NCBI RefSeq assembly: GCF_018531445.1
Contig: NZ_JAHDTH010000044.1
Span: 1 to 42,346 of the forward strand
Origin: Pseudonocardia lacus
Lineage (GTDB): Bacteria; Actinomycetota; Actinomycetes; Mycobacteriales; Pseudonocardiaceae
Direction of reading: 5' to 3'
DNA: 42,346 nucleotides
Part shown: positions 1 to 8,540 of the stretch, piece by piece
How positions within the stretch are numbered: the stretch's first letter is position 1
Layout: each line of letters opens with the position of its first letter
Program-made: the position numbers and the translations under genes
Notes under the pieces: model-generated
What the model was told of the DNA's origin: nothing
Database searches by the model: none
Seen by the model: only the letters and a program-made list of their open reading frames with translations

Positions 1-1022
1 GCCCGGCGCAGCGCGGCGATCCGCTCCCGGGCCCGGTCGAGCCGCTCCCTCGGGGCGCGCCCCTCCCGCACCGCCTCGGCGACCGCCGCCACCGCCGCGG
101 CGACGCCGTCCGGTCCGGGCTCGGCGCCCAGGCACAGCAGGTCGGCACCGGCGACGAAGGCGTCCGCGGCGGCCGCCGCGATCCCGGCCCGCGCGCTGGC
201 CGCGTGCATGTCCAGTGCGTCGGTGACGACGACGCCGTCGAACCCGAGCTCGACGCGCAGCAGCCCGTGCAGGGCCGCGGCCGACAGGGTCGCGGGCAGC
301 TCCCCGGTCAGCTCCGGGACCCGGATGTGCGCGGTCATCACGCACGGCGCGCCGGCGTCGATCGCGGCCCGGAACGGCACCAGCTCCCGCTCGCGCAGCA
401 CGTCCAGCGCCACGTCGACGGTGGGCAGCGCGAGGTGGGAGTCCTCGCGGGTGGCGCCGTGGCCGGGGAAATGCTTGACGCAGGCCGCGACGCCGGCGTC
501 GTGCAGACCGGCGATCGCGGCCACCCCGTGCCGGGCAACGCGCTGCGGGTCGTCGGAGAACGCCCGGGTGCCGATGATCGGGTTGTCGGCCGCGGTGTTG
601 ACGTCCACGCTCGGCGCGAGGTCGAGGGTCACCCCCACGGCGGCGAGCTCCGCGCCGAGCGCGCGGTAGACCTGCCGGGTCAGCACGACGTCGTCGGCGG
701 CGCCCAGCGCGGCGTTGCCCGGGTAGGGGCTGCCGGTGGCGTGCGCGAGGCGGGTGACGTCGCCGCCCTCCTCGTCGATCGCGATGACGGGATCGTCGCC
801 CTCGGCGCGCAGCGTCGCCGAGAGCCGGGCCAGCTGCTCGGGGTCGACGACGTTGCTGCCGAACAGCACGACGCCGGCCAGCCCGTCGGCCAGCCCGCGC
901 AGCACCCACGGCGGCGCGGTCGGGCCGGTGAACGAGGCCAGCACGACCCCGGCCGCGGCCCGGGCCAGCTCGTCGTCGGCCACGACCGCGGCCATCGGCT
1001 CCGGTGCGGGGGCGCGGGTCAT
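1..1022 (-). CDS. Glycoside hydrolase family 3 beta-N-acetylhexosaminidase (NagZ-like), 3' end cut by window edge
   Basis: Cytoplasmic-type GH3 enzyme expected to remove terminal beta-N-acetylglucosamine from imported oligosaccharides. I read the frame directly from the minus strand; 340 codons are visible and the C-terminus lies beyond base 1. Substrate-side motif IDEEGGDVTRL is at about residues 82-92, the NagZ-type signature KHFPGHG at 183-189 with DSH at 194-196, and the nucleophile region VVTDALDM around Asp268. There is no signal peptide. The ATG overlaps the TGA of the upstream permease by 4 bp (ATGA), so it is the last visible gene of the transporter operon and probably translationally coupled. 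The KHFPGHG...DSH motif separates amino-sugar GH3 enzymes from ordinary beta-glucosidases, so amino-sugar specificity is well supported; the exact substrate (chitobiose or a muropeptide sugar) is inference. Confidence 0.9.
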   Translation of the reverse strand, partial: MTRAPAPEPMAAVVADDELARAAAGVVLASFTGPTAPPWVLRGLADGLAGVVLFGSNVVDPEQLARLSATLRAEGDDPVIAIDEEGGDVTRLAHATGSPYPGNAALGAADDVVLTRQVYRALGAELAAVGVTLDLAPSVDVNTAADNPIIGTRAFSDDPQRVARHGVAAIAGLHDAGVAACVKHFPGHGATREDSHLALPTVDVALDVLRERELVPFRAAIDAGAPCVMTAHIRVPELTGELPATLSAAALHGLLRVELGFDGVVVTDALDMHAASARAGIAAAAADAFVAGADLLCLGAEPGPDGVAAAVAAVAEAVREGRAPRERLDRARERIAALRR

Positions 1023-1849
1023 CCCTTGACCGCCCCGGCCGACATCCCCGACACCAGCCTGCGCTGCACCAGCAGGAAGAACACCAGCACCGGCAGGGTG
1101 AACAGCGTGGAGGCGGCCATCGTGCCGCCCCAGTCGGTGCCGAACGCGGTGCGGAACGTGGCCAGCCACACCGGCAGCGTCAGCTTGTCCTGCTCCTGCA
1201 TGATCACCAGGGCGAACATGAACTCGTTCCACGCGGTGATGAACGCGAACACGCTCGTCGCGACGAGGCCGGGGGCCAGCAGCGGGAACACGACCCGCCG
1301 GAAGGCGCCCAGCCGGGTGCAGCCGTCGGTCATCGCGGCCTCCTCCAGCTCGACGGGGATGGCCGCCACGAACCCGCGCAGGGTCCACACCGTGAACGGC
1401 AGGGTGACCATGAAGTAGGTGAGCACCAGCGCGGGCAGCCGGTTGAGCAGCCCGGCGTCGCGCAGCACCAGGAACGCCGGGATCAGCAGCGCCTCCAGCG
1501 GCGCGGTCTGCGCCAGGATGATCAGCAGCAGGTAGGCCCGCCTGCCCCGCCAGCGCAGGCGCGCGACGGCCAGCGCGGCCAGCGCCGCGGTCAGGATGGA
1601 CAGGACCACCGCGGCCAGCACCACGACCAGGCTGTTGCGCAGGTAGTCGACGAAGAACGGCCGGGTGACCGCCGTCTGGAAGTGCTCGAACGTCACCGGC
1701 CACGGCAGCACGTGCGGGGTGCTGGACAGGATGTCGCCGCTGGGCTTGAGCGCCGTGGCGGCCATCCAGTAGACGGGGAAGGCCATGACCAGCGCCACGG
1801 CCACACCGACCAGGTTGACCAGGGTGCGGCTGCCGCGCCTGCGGATCAC
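1019..1849 (-). CDS. Sugar ABC transporter permease, MalG/DasC type
   Basis: Inner-membrane permease of a carbohydrate ABC importer of the CUT1 family, 276 residues with six predicted membrane segments. The cytoplasmic loop that docks the ATPase is visible as the EAA motif (VELEEAAMTDGCTRLGAF followed by PLLAPG), and the C-terminus ends in the family-typical SGMSAGAVKG. The start is GTG at 1849, which overlaps the stop of the first permease by 4 bp (GTGA). Its own stop overlaps the GH3 start. No ATPase gene lies in this operon; actinobacterial CUT1 importers of this kind usually share one multipurpose ATPase (MsiK), so that is the likely energiser, by inference. Confidence 0.93.
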   Translation of the reverse strand: MIRRRGSRTLVNLVGVAVALVMAFPVYWMAATALKPSGDILSSTPHVLPWPVTFEHFQTAVTRPFFVDYLRNSLVVVLAAVVLSILTAALAALAVARLRWRGRRAYLLLIILAQTAPLEALLIPAFLVLRDAGLLNRLPALVLTYFMVTLPFTVWTLRGFVAAIPVELEEAAMTDGCTRLGAFRRVVFPLLAPGLVATSVFAFITAWNEFMFALVIMQEQDKLTLPVWLATFRTAFGTDWGGTMAASTLFTLPVLVFFLLVQRRLVSGMSAGAVKG

Positions 1850-2676
1850 TGCTCGTCCTCCGCGCTGCGCACCATCAGCCGCGCGTACCAGGCCAGACCG
1901 GCCGTCAGCATCAGCATCATGATCACCGAGATGGCCGCGGCCGTGCCGAACTCCCGGCTGCCGATGCCCTGCTGGTAGGCGTAGAGCGCCATGGTGACCG
2001 TCTCCCGGTTGGGACCGCCCTGGCGGATGCCGTAGACCTGGGTGAAGACCTTGAAGTCCCAGATCACCGACAGGAACGTCAGCACCAGCACCATCGGCCG
2101 GATCGCCGGCCAGGTCACCGCGGTGAACCGGCGCCACGGCCCGGCGCCGTCCATGGCCGCCGCCTCGTACTGCTCGGGGCCCACCGCGGTCGTCGAGGCG
2201 AACAGGCTGAGCGCCACCAGCGGGATCGCCTGCCAGACCACCAGCGCGGTGATGACGCCGAAGGTCGAGATCCCGGTGGCGAACCAGGAGTGGTCGGCGA
2301 AGTCGAGACCGAGCCCGGTCAGCGCCTGGTTGACGATCCCGAACTGGGTGTCGAACAGCCACTGGAAGATCACCGTCGCGGAGATCGGCGGCACCGCCCA
2401 GGCCAGCACCAGCGCCACCGACAGCGCGATCTGCACCGCCCGCGAGACCGCCGCCAGCAGCAGCGCGACGGCCAGCCCGAGCACCATCGTCAGCGCCACG
2501 TTGACCAGCGTGAACACCACGGTGCGCAGGACGACGGTCCAGAAGAACGGGTCCGCCAGCACCTCGCGGTAGTTCTCCAGGCCGATCCACACCGTGCGGC
2601 GCTGGACCAGCTCGGCCAGGCCCAGGCGCTGGAAGGAGATGGCGACGTCGCGCACCACCGGCCAGCCCAGCAGCAC
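1846..2676 (-). CDS. Sugar ABC transporter permease, MalF/DasB type, N-terminus disturbed
   Basis: Partner permease of the same CUT1 importer. The EAA loop is present (EQYEAAAMDGAGPWRRF, then WPAIRP), with further membrane helices on both sides. The only usual start in this frame is GTG at 2676, which begins inside the first membrane helix (MLLGWPVV). The frame stays open upstream as far as the stop of the binding-protein gene and encodes RGGWLPYALVAPSVLALL, a normal first helix, but has no start codon there. A GTG at 2764, 2 bp after the binding-protein stop, reads VQPVTTSSPAAPRR, a typical permease N-terminus, in another frame. The two join if one base is miscalled or gained/lost in the GC-rich stretch around 2722-2740. 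The true gene is therefore probably 1846-2764 with a frameshift or sequencing error. Confidence 0.85.
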   Translation of the reverse strand: MLLGWPVVRDVAISFQRLGLAELVQRRTVWIGLENYREVLADPFFWTVVLRTVVFTLVNVALTMVLGLAVALLLAAVSRAVQIALSVALVLAWAVPPISATVIFQWLFDTQFGIVNQALTGLGLDFADHSWFATGISTFGVITALVVWQAIPLVALSLFASTTAVGPEQYEAAAMDGAGPWRRFTAVTWPAIRPMVLVLTFLSVIWDFKVFTQVYGIRQGGPNRETVTMALYAYQQGIGSREFGTAAAISVIMMLMLTAGLAWYARLMVRSAEDEQ

Positions 2677-2766
2677 CAGCAGCGCCAGGACGCTGGGCGC
2701 GACGAGCGCGTAGGGCAGCCAGCCGCCGCGGCGCCGCCGGTGACGAGGTGGTGACGGGCTGCACGG

Positions 2767-4044
2767 TCAGGAGCTCATCCGCTCGGTGATCAGGTCGTCC
2801 GCCGCCGCGGCGGCCTGCTGCACCGGGACGCCCTGCAGCACCTGGGTCAGCATGTCCTTCAGCGGGTTGGGTGCGGTCTCCACCGACGCCCACGTCGGGT
2901 CGACCGGCGTGGCGCGACCGACGGCGGCCGCCTCGATGCCGGTCTGCAGGACCTCGTTGTCGGCCGCGACCCCGGCCAGCGCGCTGGAGTTGGGGATCGC
3001 CCCCGCCTCGGCGAGCGCGGTCTGGGTGTCGGTGCCGGCGACCAGCCCGATGAACTCCTTCGCCAGGTCGGGCGCGTCGCTGCCGAGCGGGACCGCCAGG
3101 TCCGAACCGCCCACGAACGGCGGGGCGAGCTTGCCGGCCGTCTTGCTCGGCAGCGCGAACACGCCGAGCTTGCCGTCCAGCTCCGGGGCGGCCTCGACCG
3201 CGCTGGCCAGCTCCCAGGGCAGCCCGATCATCATGGCCGCGCCGCTCTGGGACAGGATCTCGTACTGCTGCGGCGTGGCCTCGTCGGTGTCGGCGGGTGC
3301 GGTCGACAGCGCCGAGTACAGCTGCTGGTAGCGGGCGATGCCGGCCTGGCCCTGCGGCGTGGCCAGCGCGCCCTTCCAGCCCTCACCGGCCGGGACGGCC
3401 AGCTCGCCGCCCTCGTCCCAGACCAGGCTGGCCAGCGTGTACCACTGCTGGCCGGGCAGGTAGAGCGGCATGAACTGGGGGTTGCCCGCCCCGAACGCGG
3501 CGCGCAGCGGCTCGCCGAGCGCGAGCAGCTCGTCCCAGGTCGTCGGCACCGCCACGCCGGCCTGCTCGAACAGGTCGGTGCGGTAGATGACCGTGCGGGT
3601 GCCGGCGTAGAACGGCACGCCGTAGGTCTTGCCCTCCCACTTGCCCGGCTCGGCCAGGCCCGGCAGCCAGGAGTCGCTGTTCTCGAAGGTCCCGACGGCG
3701 TCGGAGAGGTCGGTCAGGCCGCCGGCCGCGGCGTACTGCGCGACCTGCGTGTTGCCGATCTCCAGCACGTCCGGCGGCTGGTCGCCGGCCAGCGCCGTGG
3801 TCAGCTTCTCGCCGATGCCGTCCCACTGCTGGACCTGGTACTCGACGGTGACCCCGGGGTGGGAGCCCTCGAAGTCCTTCTTGAGCGAGGCGGCCACGTC
3901 GTCGGGCAGCGATCCGGTCATGTACCAGACCGTGAGCGTCGACGGCGCGGCCGCTTCGGGTGTCTCGGATGCGGGCGCGCCGCATCCCGCCAGGATCACG
4001 ACGGTGACTGCGGACAGCGCGGTCACCAGGTGCCGGATGTGCAT
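2767..4044 (-). CDS. Sugar ABC transporter substrate-binding lipoprotein
   Basis: Extracellular solute-binding protein of family 1 (SBP_bac_1), 425 residues. A signal peptide ends in the lipobox LAGC at about residues 18-21 (MHIRHLVTAL start, hydrophobic core VTVVILAG), so the mature protein is lipid-anchored outside the membrane. It begins with the beta-strand LTVWYMTG typical of the family and has the QPPDVLEIGN hinge region. The start is ATG with GGGAGGG a few bases upstream. It is the first gene of the operon with both permeases and the GH3 enzyme and is divergent from the ROK regulator. Context suggests a beta-linked amino-sugar oligosaccharide as ligand; the sequence does not prove it. 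Confidence 0.93.
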   Translation of the reverse strand: MHIRHLVTALSAVTVVILAGCGAPASETPEAAAPSTLTVWYMTGSLPDDVAASLKKDFEGSHPGVTVEYQVQQWDGIGEKLTTALAGDQPPDVLEIGNTQVAQYAAAGGLTDLSDAVGTFENSDSWLPGLAEPGKWEGKTYGVPFYAGTRTVIYRTDLFEQAGVAVPTTWDELLALGEPLRAAFGAGNPQFMPLYLPGQQWYTLASLVWDEGGELAVPAGEGWKGALATPQGQAGIARYQQLYSALSTAPADTDEATPQQYEILSQSGAAMMIGLPWELASAVEAAPELDGKLGVFALPSKTAGKLAPPFVGGSDLAVPLGSDAPDLAKEFIGLVAGTDTQTALAEAGAIPNSSALAGVAADNEVLQTGIEAAAVGRATPVDPTWASVETAPNPLKDMLTQVLQGVPVQQAAAAADDLITERMSS

Positions 4045-4126
4045 GGCCCTCCCGTTCGCCAGGGGGAACTGCTCGGGTGGTGTGGGTCTCGTCCGGTGGA
4101 CTTCGGGCGAGTTGGGGGCAAACTAA

Positions 4127-4141
4127 TAGGAAACTTTCCTA
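4127..4141. promoter_or_regulatory. Perfect palindrome, likely operator of the ROK regulator
   Basis: TAGGAAA-C-TTTCCTA forms 7-bp perfect arms around a single central base. It lies in the AT-richest part of the 191-bp divergent region between the binding-protein gene (start 4044) and the ROK gene (start 4236), about 85-95 bp from each start. A ROK-family repressor next to such a site usually autoregulates and controls the divergent transporter. The palindrome is directly visible; the protein that binds it is inferred from position. Confidence 0.7.
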
Positions 4142-4235
4142 ACAGCAAGACACCAGCCATGATCGGCGCATACTCTTCACATCCGGACGTCCCACGCGGC
4201 CGGACGCGCCAGCCAGCCCCACCGAGGAGCCGCGA

Positions 4236-5390
4236 GTGTCACGACCGGGCACGCCCAGCCTGCTGCGGGCCATGAACGACCGCGCCGTCCTGGACCTGCT
4301 GATCTCCGAGGGCCCGCTGACCCGCACCGACCTGGGCGGGCGCACCGGGCTGTCGAAGGTGACGGTCTCCCAGCTGCTGTCCCGGCTGGAGGCGCGCGGC
4401 CTGGTCGAGGTCGTCGGCTCACAGGCCGGCAGCCGCGGGCCCAACGCCGCCCTCTACTGCGTCGTCCCGACCGTCGGCTACGCGGCCGGCGTCGACGTCG
4501 GCCCCGACGGCATCACGGTCGCCGTCGCCGACATCACCGGGGCGGTGCGCGGGCGCGGCGCCGTCCCCGGTGGCTCCGACGACCTGGTCGACGGCCTGCA
4601 CAAGGCGCTGTCCGCGGCCACCGCCGAGGCCGGCGTCCCCGAGGACGGCCTGCAGGCCGTGGTCATCGGCACCCCCGGCGTCGTCGACCCGGCGACCGAC
4701 GCCGTCGACCTCGCGATCGACGTCCCGGCGTGGAGCCCCGAGCTGCCCGCCGCCCTGCGCGCGCGGCTGCGCTGCCGGGTGAGCGTCGAGAACGACGTCA
4801 ACCTGGCCGCGCTCGCCGAGCAGGCCCACGGCGGCGCCGCCGGCACCGACGACTTCGTCCTGCTCTGGGTCAGCCGCGGCCTGGGCATCGGGATCGTGCT
4901 CGGCGGCCGCCTGCACCGCGGCGCCAGCGGCGGCGCCGGCGAGGTCGGCTACCTCCCGGTGCCGGGCACGTCCCTGCCGAGGGTGGTCAGCGACCCGCGG
5001 GCGGCCGCGTTCCAGTCGCTGGTCGGCGGGCACGCCGTCTGCGCCCTCGCCGCCCGCCACGGCCTCGACGACACCGACCCCGCCGCCGCCGTGGCCGCCG
5101 CCGCCGCGCTCCCCGACCACCCCCTGCTCGACGAGCTGGGCGAACGCCTCGCCGTCGGCGTCGCCGCCATCTGCGTGGTGCTCGACCCGAGCCTGGTGGT
5201 GCTGGCCGGCGACGTCGGACGGGCGGGCGGCGCGGCGCTGGCCGGGCGGATCCAACGAGCGGTCCCCCGCATCGCCCCCGTGCACCCCGCGGTACGACCC
5301 ACGGAGGTGGCCGGCGAGGCGGTGCTGACCGGAGCGATCCACGTAGCGGTGGCCACCGCCCGCGACGAGGTCTTCGACGCCCCCGCCTGA
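4236..5390 (+). CDS. ROK family transcriptional regulator
   Basis: Sugar-responsive repressor of the NagC/XylR class, 384 residues. An N-terminal winged helix-turn-helix occupies about residues 8-60 (LTRTDLGGRTGLSKVTVSQLL), followed by an ASKHA kinase-like fold with VVIGTPGVVDP, the sugar-site motif VENDVN, and GGAGEVGY. The zinc-binding Cys-x-Cys-Gly cluster of classical ROK kinases is missing after GEVGY, so it is a regulator and not an active kinase. The start is GTG at 4236, preceded by GAGGAG. It is divergent from the transporter/GH3 operon and should control it through the palindrome at 4127-4141, with the imported sugar or its phosphate as inducer. The stop is followed at once by a large palindrome. 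Confidence 0.93.
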   Translation: MSRPGTPSLLRAMNDRAVLDLLISEGPLTRTDLGGRTGLSKVTVSQLLSRLEARGLVEVVGSQAGSRGPNAALYCVVPTVGYAAGVDVGPDGITVAVADITGAVRGRGAVPGGSDDLVDGLHKALSAATAEAGVPEDGLQAVVIGTPGVVDPATDAVDLAIDVPAWSPELPAALRARLRCRVSVENDVNLAALAEQAHGGAAGTDDFVLLWVSRGLGIGIVLGGRLHRGASGGAGEVGYLPVPGTSLPRVVSDPRAAAFQSLVGGHAVCALAARHGLDDTDPAAAVAAAAALPDHPLLDELGERLAVGVAAICVVLDPSLVVLAGDVGRAGGAALAGRIQRAVPRIAPVHPAVRPTEVAGEAVLTGAIHVAVATARDEVFDAPA

Positions 5391-5461
5391 CTCCGTCGAG
5401 AACGAGGTTGTCGTGATCCACAGGCCCTGTTGATCACGACAACTTCGTTCTCGACGGGGTC
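5389..5461. repeat. Long near-perfect palindrome after the ROK gene, copy 1 of a repeat family
   Basis: Bases 5393-5418 pair with 5432-5457 with one mismatch in 26 bp. The loop itself contains another perfect hairpin (ACAGG-C-CCTGT, centred on 5425), so 5393-5457 is a 65-bp palindrome with only two mismatched pairs. It starts at the ROK stop codon and lies between convergent genes, so it could act as a two-way transcription terminator, although no T-tract follows. The outer arm CCGTCGAGAACGA recurs at 21933, which points to a dispersed palindromic repeat. Confidence 0.85.
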
Positions 5462-5551
5462 AACGACCGCGGCGCGAGTCCCGACGCGGAGGCGCCGCCG
5501 GAGACACCTGGCCAACCCTCCAGAAGATCGTGTGCGTCGCCAGGCGGGCTC

Positions 5552-7033
5552 TCAGGGACCGCTCGCGCTCGGCCGCACCTCGCCCAGCAGCTCGTCCAGG
5601 TGCTCGTCGAGCAGATCGCGCAGCTCCACCGAGTCCCGCAACTCGTCGTCGAACACCTCCGGGAGCCCGAGCATCCGCTCGGCCAACCCCCGCCGCGAGC
5701 CCGCCGCCGCCTCCCGGAGCCGGTCGGCCAGGGGGTCGTCCAGGGGCAGTGGGCGGCCCTGGACATCGCGACCACGGGCCACGTACGCCATCCACGCCGC
5801 CAGCGCGAGCGCGGCCCAGCGCGGTTGCGCCCCGGCGCGCAGCCGCGCGCGCAGGATCGGCAGCAGCCGCACCGGCAGCTTCAGCGAGCCGTCCATGGCG
5901 ACCTGGGTGGTGCGGTGGCGCAGGGCGGGGTTGGCGAAGCGGTGCAGCACCGTGCGGCGGTAGTCGGCCAGGTCGATGCCGTCGGGCGCGACGAGCGTGG
6001 GCAGGGCGTCGGAGTCCATGAACGCCGTGGCGGCCGCGGCCAGCCGGTCGTCGCGGACGGCCTCGGCGATGGTCGGGTAGCCGGCGAGCGCGCCCGTGTA
6101 GGCGAGCAGGGAGTGGGTGGCGTTGAGCAGGCGGAGCTTGACGGCCTCGTAGGGCGCCACGTCCGCGGTCAGGGTGGCGCCGGCGCGCTCCCAGGCCGGC
6201 ACCGGGCCGGCGAACGACTCCTCGATCACCCACTGGCGGAACGGCTCGGCCACGACCAGCGCCTCGTCGCGCACGCCGAACAGCCGGGCGGCGCGCTCGC
6301 GGTCGTCGGCGGTGGTGGCCGGCACGATCCGGTCGACCATGGTCGACGGGAAGCGCACCGCGGCCGCGACCCACTCCGCCAACGGGCCGCCCTCCGCGGG
6401 CGGCAGCGCGGCGCAGAAGTCGGCGACCAGCCCGGCGAGCACGGCGCCGTTGCCGACGAGGTTGTCGCAGGACACGACGGTGAGCGGAGCGCCATCGCGC
6501 GCGCGGCGCTGCAGTCCGCGCACCAACTGGCCGATCGCCGTCGAGGGCGCGTCGGGGCGCTGCAGGTCGGCGCGGACCGCGGGGTCGGTCAGGTCGAGCC
6601 GGCCGTCGCCGCCGCGGCGGTAGCCCTTCTCGGTGACGGTCAGGCTCACCACGCCGACGGCCGGGTCGGCGATCGCGGCGCGGACGCGTTCGGGCTCGTC
6701 GGGCGCCGACGCCACCTCCGCGACGGCGCCGACGACCCGGGCCGACTCGACGCCCTCGTCCACTTCGAGCACGCCGTAGTAGCCGTCCTGGGGGCGCATC
6801 TGCTCCACCACCGCCCGCGAGCGCTGGGTGACCCCGAGGACCGCCCACCCGCCGCCGCCCTCGGCCGCCATCGCGTCCTCGGTGTAGACGGCCTGGTGGG
6901 CGCGGTGGAACGCGCCGATACCCAGGTGCACGATCCCGATCCGGGCGTCCGGGTGCCGCGGGTGCGCGGCCACGCCCGGCCGCAACCGGTCGAGCGTCCC
7001 GGCGGTCAACCGGGGCAGCGCGGGACCGGTCAC
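5552..7033 (-). CDS. uxuB: Mannitol dehydrogenase family oxidoreductase: fructuronate/tagaturonate reductase
   Basis: NAD-dependent polyol/hexuronate dehydrogenase of 493 residues, expected to reduce D-fructuronate to D-mannonate (UxuB), and possibly tagaturonate to altronate (UxaB role). The N-terminal Rossmann domain contains IGIVHLGIGAFHRAHQAVYTE; TVVSCDNLVGNG and the conserved FPSTMVDRIVP mark the substrate region; EAVKLRLLNATHSLLAY is the typical C-terminal domain helix. The start is GTG at 7033, which overlaps the altronate dehydratase stop by 4 bp. It is the last gene of the hexuronate operon. Both mannonate and altronate dehydratases sit upstream but only this one reductase is present, so it may serve both branches; that is inference. 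The symbol is given for the family role, not for proven specificity. Confidence 0.88.
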   Translation of the reverse strand: MTGPALPRLTAGTLDRLRPGVAAHPRHPDARIGIVHLGIGAFHRAHQAVYTEDAMAAEGGGGWAVLGVTQRSRAVVEQMRPQDGYYGVLEVDEGVESARVVGAVAEVASAPDEPERVRAAIADPAVGVVSLTVTEKGYRRGGDGRLDLTDPAVRADLQRPDAPSTAIGQLVRGLQRRARDGAPLTVVSCDNLVGNGAVLAGLVADFCAALPPAEGGPLAEWVAAAVRFPSTMVDRIVPATTADDRERAARLFGVRDEALVVAEPFRQWVIEESFAGPVPAWERAGATLTADVAPYEAVKLRLLNATHSLLAYTGALAGYPTIAEAVRDDRLAAAATAFMDSDALPTLVAPDGIDLADYRRTVLHRFANPALRHRTTQVAMDGSLKLPVRLLPILRARLRAGAQPRWAALALAAWMAYVARGRDVQGRPLPLDDPLADRLREAAAGSRRGLAERMLGLPEVFDDELRDSVELRDLLDEHLDELLGEVRPSASGP

Positions 7034-8502
7034 AGGACCGCCCCGAGCTGCCAGGGCACCATCTCCTCGCCGCCCACGCCGAGCGCCTCGCTGGCGCTGG
7101 GCCGCCCGGAGGCCACCTCCAGCAGCGTGTCCAGCACGCGCTCGCCCATCTCGGCGAGCTCGACGCCGCCGGTCACGACGGGCCCGCAGTCGACGTCGAT
7201 GTCGTCGGCCATGTGGGCGGCCATCGCCGAGTTGCTGGCCAGCTTGACCGTCGGGGCCGGGCGGCTGCCGAAGACCGAACCGCGCCCGGTGGTGAACGCG
7301 ATGAGGGTGGCCCCGCCGGCGACCATCCCGGTCGCCGAGACCGGGTCGTAGCCGGGGGTGTCCATGAAGACCAGCCCGCGGCGGGTCGGGGTGACGGCGT
7401 AGTCGACCACCTCGACCAGCGGGGCGCGCCCGCCCTTGGCCACCGCGCCGAGCGACTTCTCCAGGATCGTGGTGATGCCGCCGGCCTTGTTGCCCGGCGA
7501 CGGATTGCCGTCCAGTGTGGTGCCCTGGTCGGCGGTGTAGCGCTCCCACCAGGCGATCCGGTCGAGCAGCACGCCGGCCACCCCGTCGTCGACGGCGCGC
7601 GCGGCCAGCAGGTGCTCGGCGCCGTAGATCTCCGGGGTCTCGCCGAGCATCGACGTGCCGCCCGCGGCGACCACAGCGTCGGAGGCGACGCCCAGGGCAG
7701 GGTTGGCGGTCAGCCCCGACCAGCCGTCGGAGCCGCCGCACTGCAGGCCCAGCACGAGGTGCTCCATCCCGACCTCGGTGCGGGTGTCGCGGGCCAGCCG
7801 CTCGGCGATCTCGCGGACCCGGCGGTCGCCCTCGGCGATCGCGGCCGCGGTGCCCCCGACGTCCTGGATGGAGTACGACGAGACCGGCACGTGCTCGCCC
7901 ACGCCGAGCCCGGCGACCAGGCTCGACAGGTCGTTGACCTCGCAGCCCAGCCCCACCACGACGATCCCGCCGATGTTGGGGTGGCGGGCGTAGCCGGACA
8001 GGGTGCGGCGCAGCACCTCCCAGCCCGGGCCCCGGTCGGCCATGCCGCAGCCGCTGCCGTGGGTGAGCGCGACGACGCCGTCGACGCCGGGCAGCTGCTC
8101 GAACTCGAAGCGGCGGGCGATGTGGCGGGCCACCGTGGCCGAGCAGTTGACCGAGGTCAGCACCCCGATGAAGTTGCGGGTGCCGACCCGCCCGTCGGGG
8201 CGCAGGTAGCCCCGGAACGTGCGGTCCACCGACCCGGTCGCCCGGACCGGCGGCGCCGGCGGGGCGGCCGCCCGCAGCCGCTCGCCGGGCATCGCCAGGT
8301 TGTGCGTGTGGACGTGCTCGCCCTCGCGCACCGCGGCGGTGGTCACCCCGATCACCTGCCCGTACTTGTGCACGAGCGCGCCGGCCGGCAGGGCGCGGCG
8401 GGCCACTTTGTGCCCGGCCGGGACGCCGGCGTGCCCGTCGGTGAGCACGACGGCGACGTCGTCGTCGGGGTGCAGCGTGAGCAGGTCGGTGGTGGTCGTC
8501 AT
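7030..8502 (-). CDS. uxaA: Altronate dehydratase (UxaA family)
   Basis: Iron-dependent dehydratase of 490 residues converting D-altronate to 2-keto-3-deoxy-D-gluconate. The N-terminal SAF-like domain covers about residues 1-75 (DDVAVVLTDGHAGVPAGHKVARRAL), with its characteristic His-rich HTHNLAM segment. The catalytic domain has YLRPDGRVGTRNFIGV, HGSGCGM, GLGCEVND and LGLQCGGSDGWSGLTANPALG, all standard for UxaA/GarD proteins. Related galactarate dehydratases share the fold; the hexuronate context favours altronate. The ATG at 8502 is preceded by GAGAGGACAG, and the stop overlaps the reductase start (GTGA). Confidence 0.92.
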   Translation of the reverse strand: MTTTTDLLTLHPDDDVAVVLTDGHAGVPAGHKVARRALPAGALVHKYGQVIGVTTAAVREGEHVHTHNLAMPGERLRAAAPPAPPVRATGSVDRTFRGYLRPDGRVGTRNFIGVLTSVNCSATVARHIARRFEFEQLPGVDGVVALTHGSGCGMADRGPGWEVLRRTLSGYARHPNIGGIVVVGLGCEVNDLSSLVAGLGVGEHVPVSSYSIQDVGGTAAAIAEGDRRVREIAERLARDTRTEVGMEHLVLGLQCGGSDGWSGLTANPALGVASDAVVAAGGTSMLGETPEIYGAEHLLAARAVDDGVAGVLLDRIAWWERYTADQGTTLDGNPSPGNKAGGITTILEKSLGAVAKGGRAPLVEVVDYAVTPTRRGLVFMDTPGYDPVSATGMVAGGATLIAFTTGRGSVFGSRPAPTVKLASNSAMAAHMADDIDVDCGPVVTGGVELAEMGERVLDTLLEVASGRPSASEALGVGGEEMVPWQLGAVL

Positions 8503-8540
8503 GGCTGTCCTCTCACCACGGTGTCACCGGGAACGCGGTG

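Noticed and set aside
204..1418. Long plus-strand open frame across the GH3 gene
   Set aside because: Opposite-strand shadow: the minus strand gives a clear NagZ-type GH3 protein with KHFPGHG and DSH, while the plus-strand translation is Arg/Gly/Gln-rich without motifs.
4787..4803. Third apparent copy of the palindrome arm (GTCGAGAACGACGT) inside the ROK gene
   Set aside because: It encodes the conserved VENDVN motif of ROK proteins and has no inverted partner nearby.
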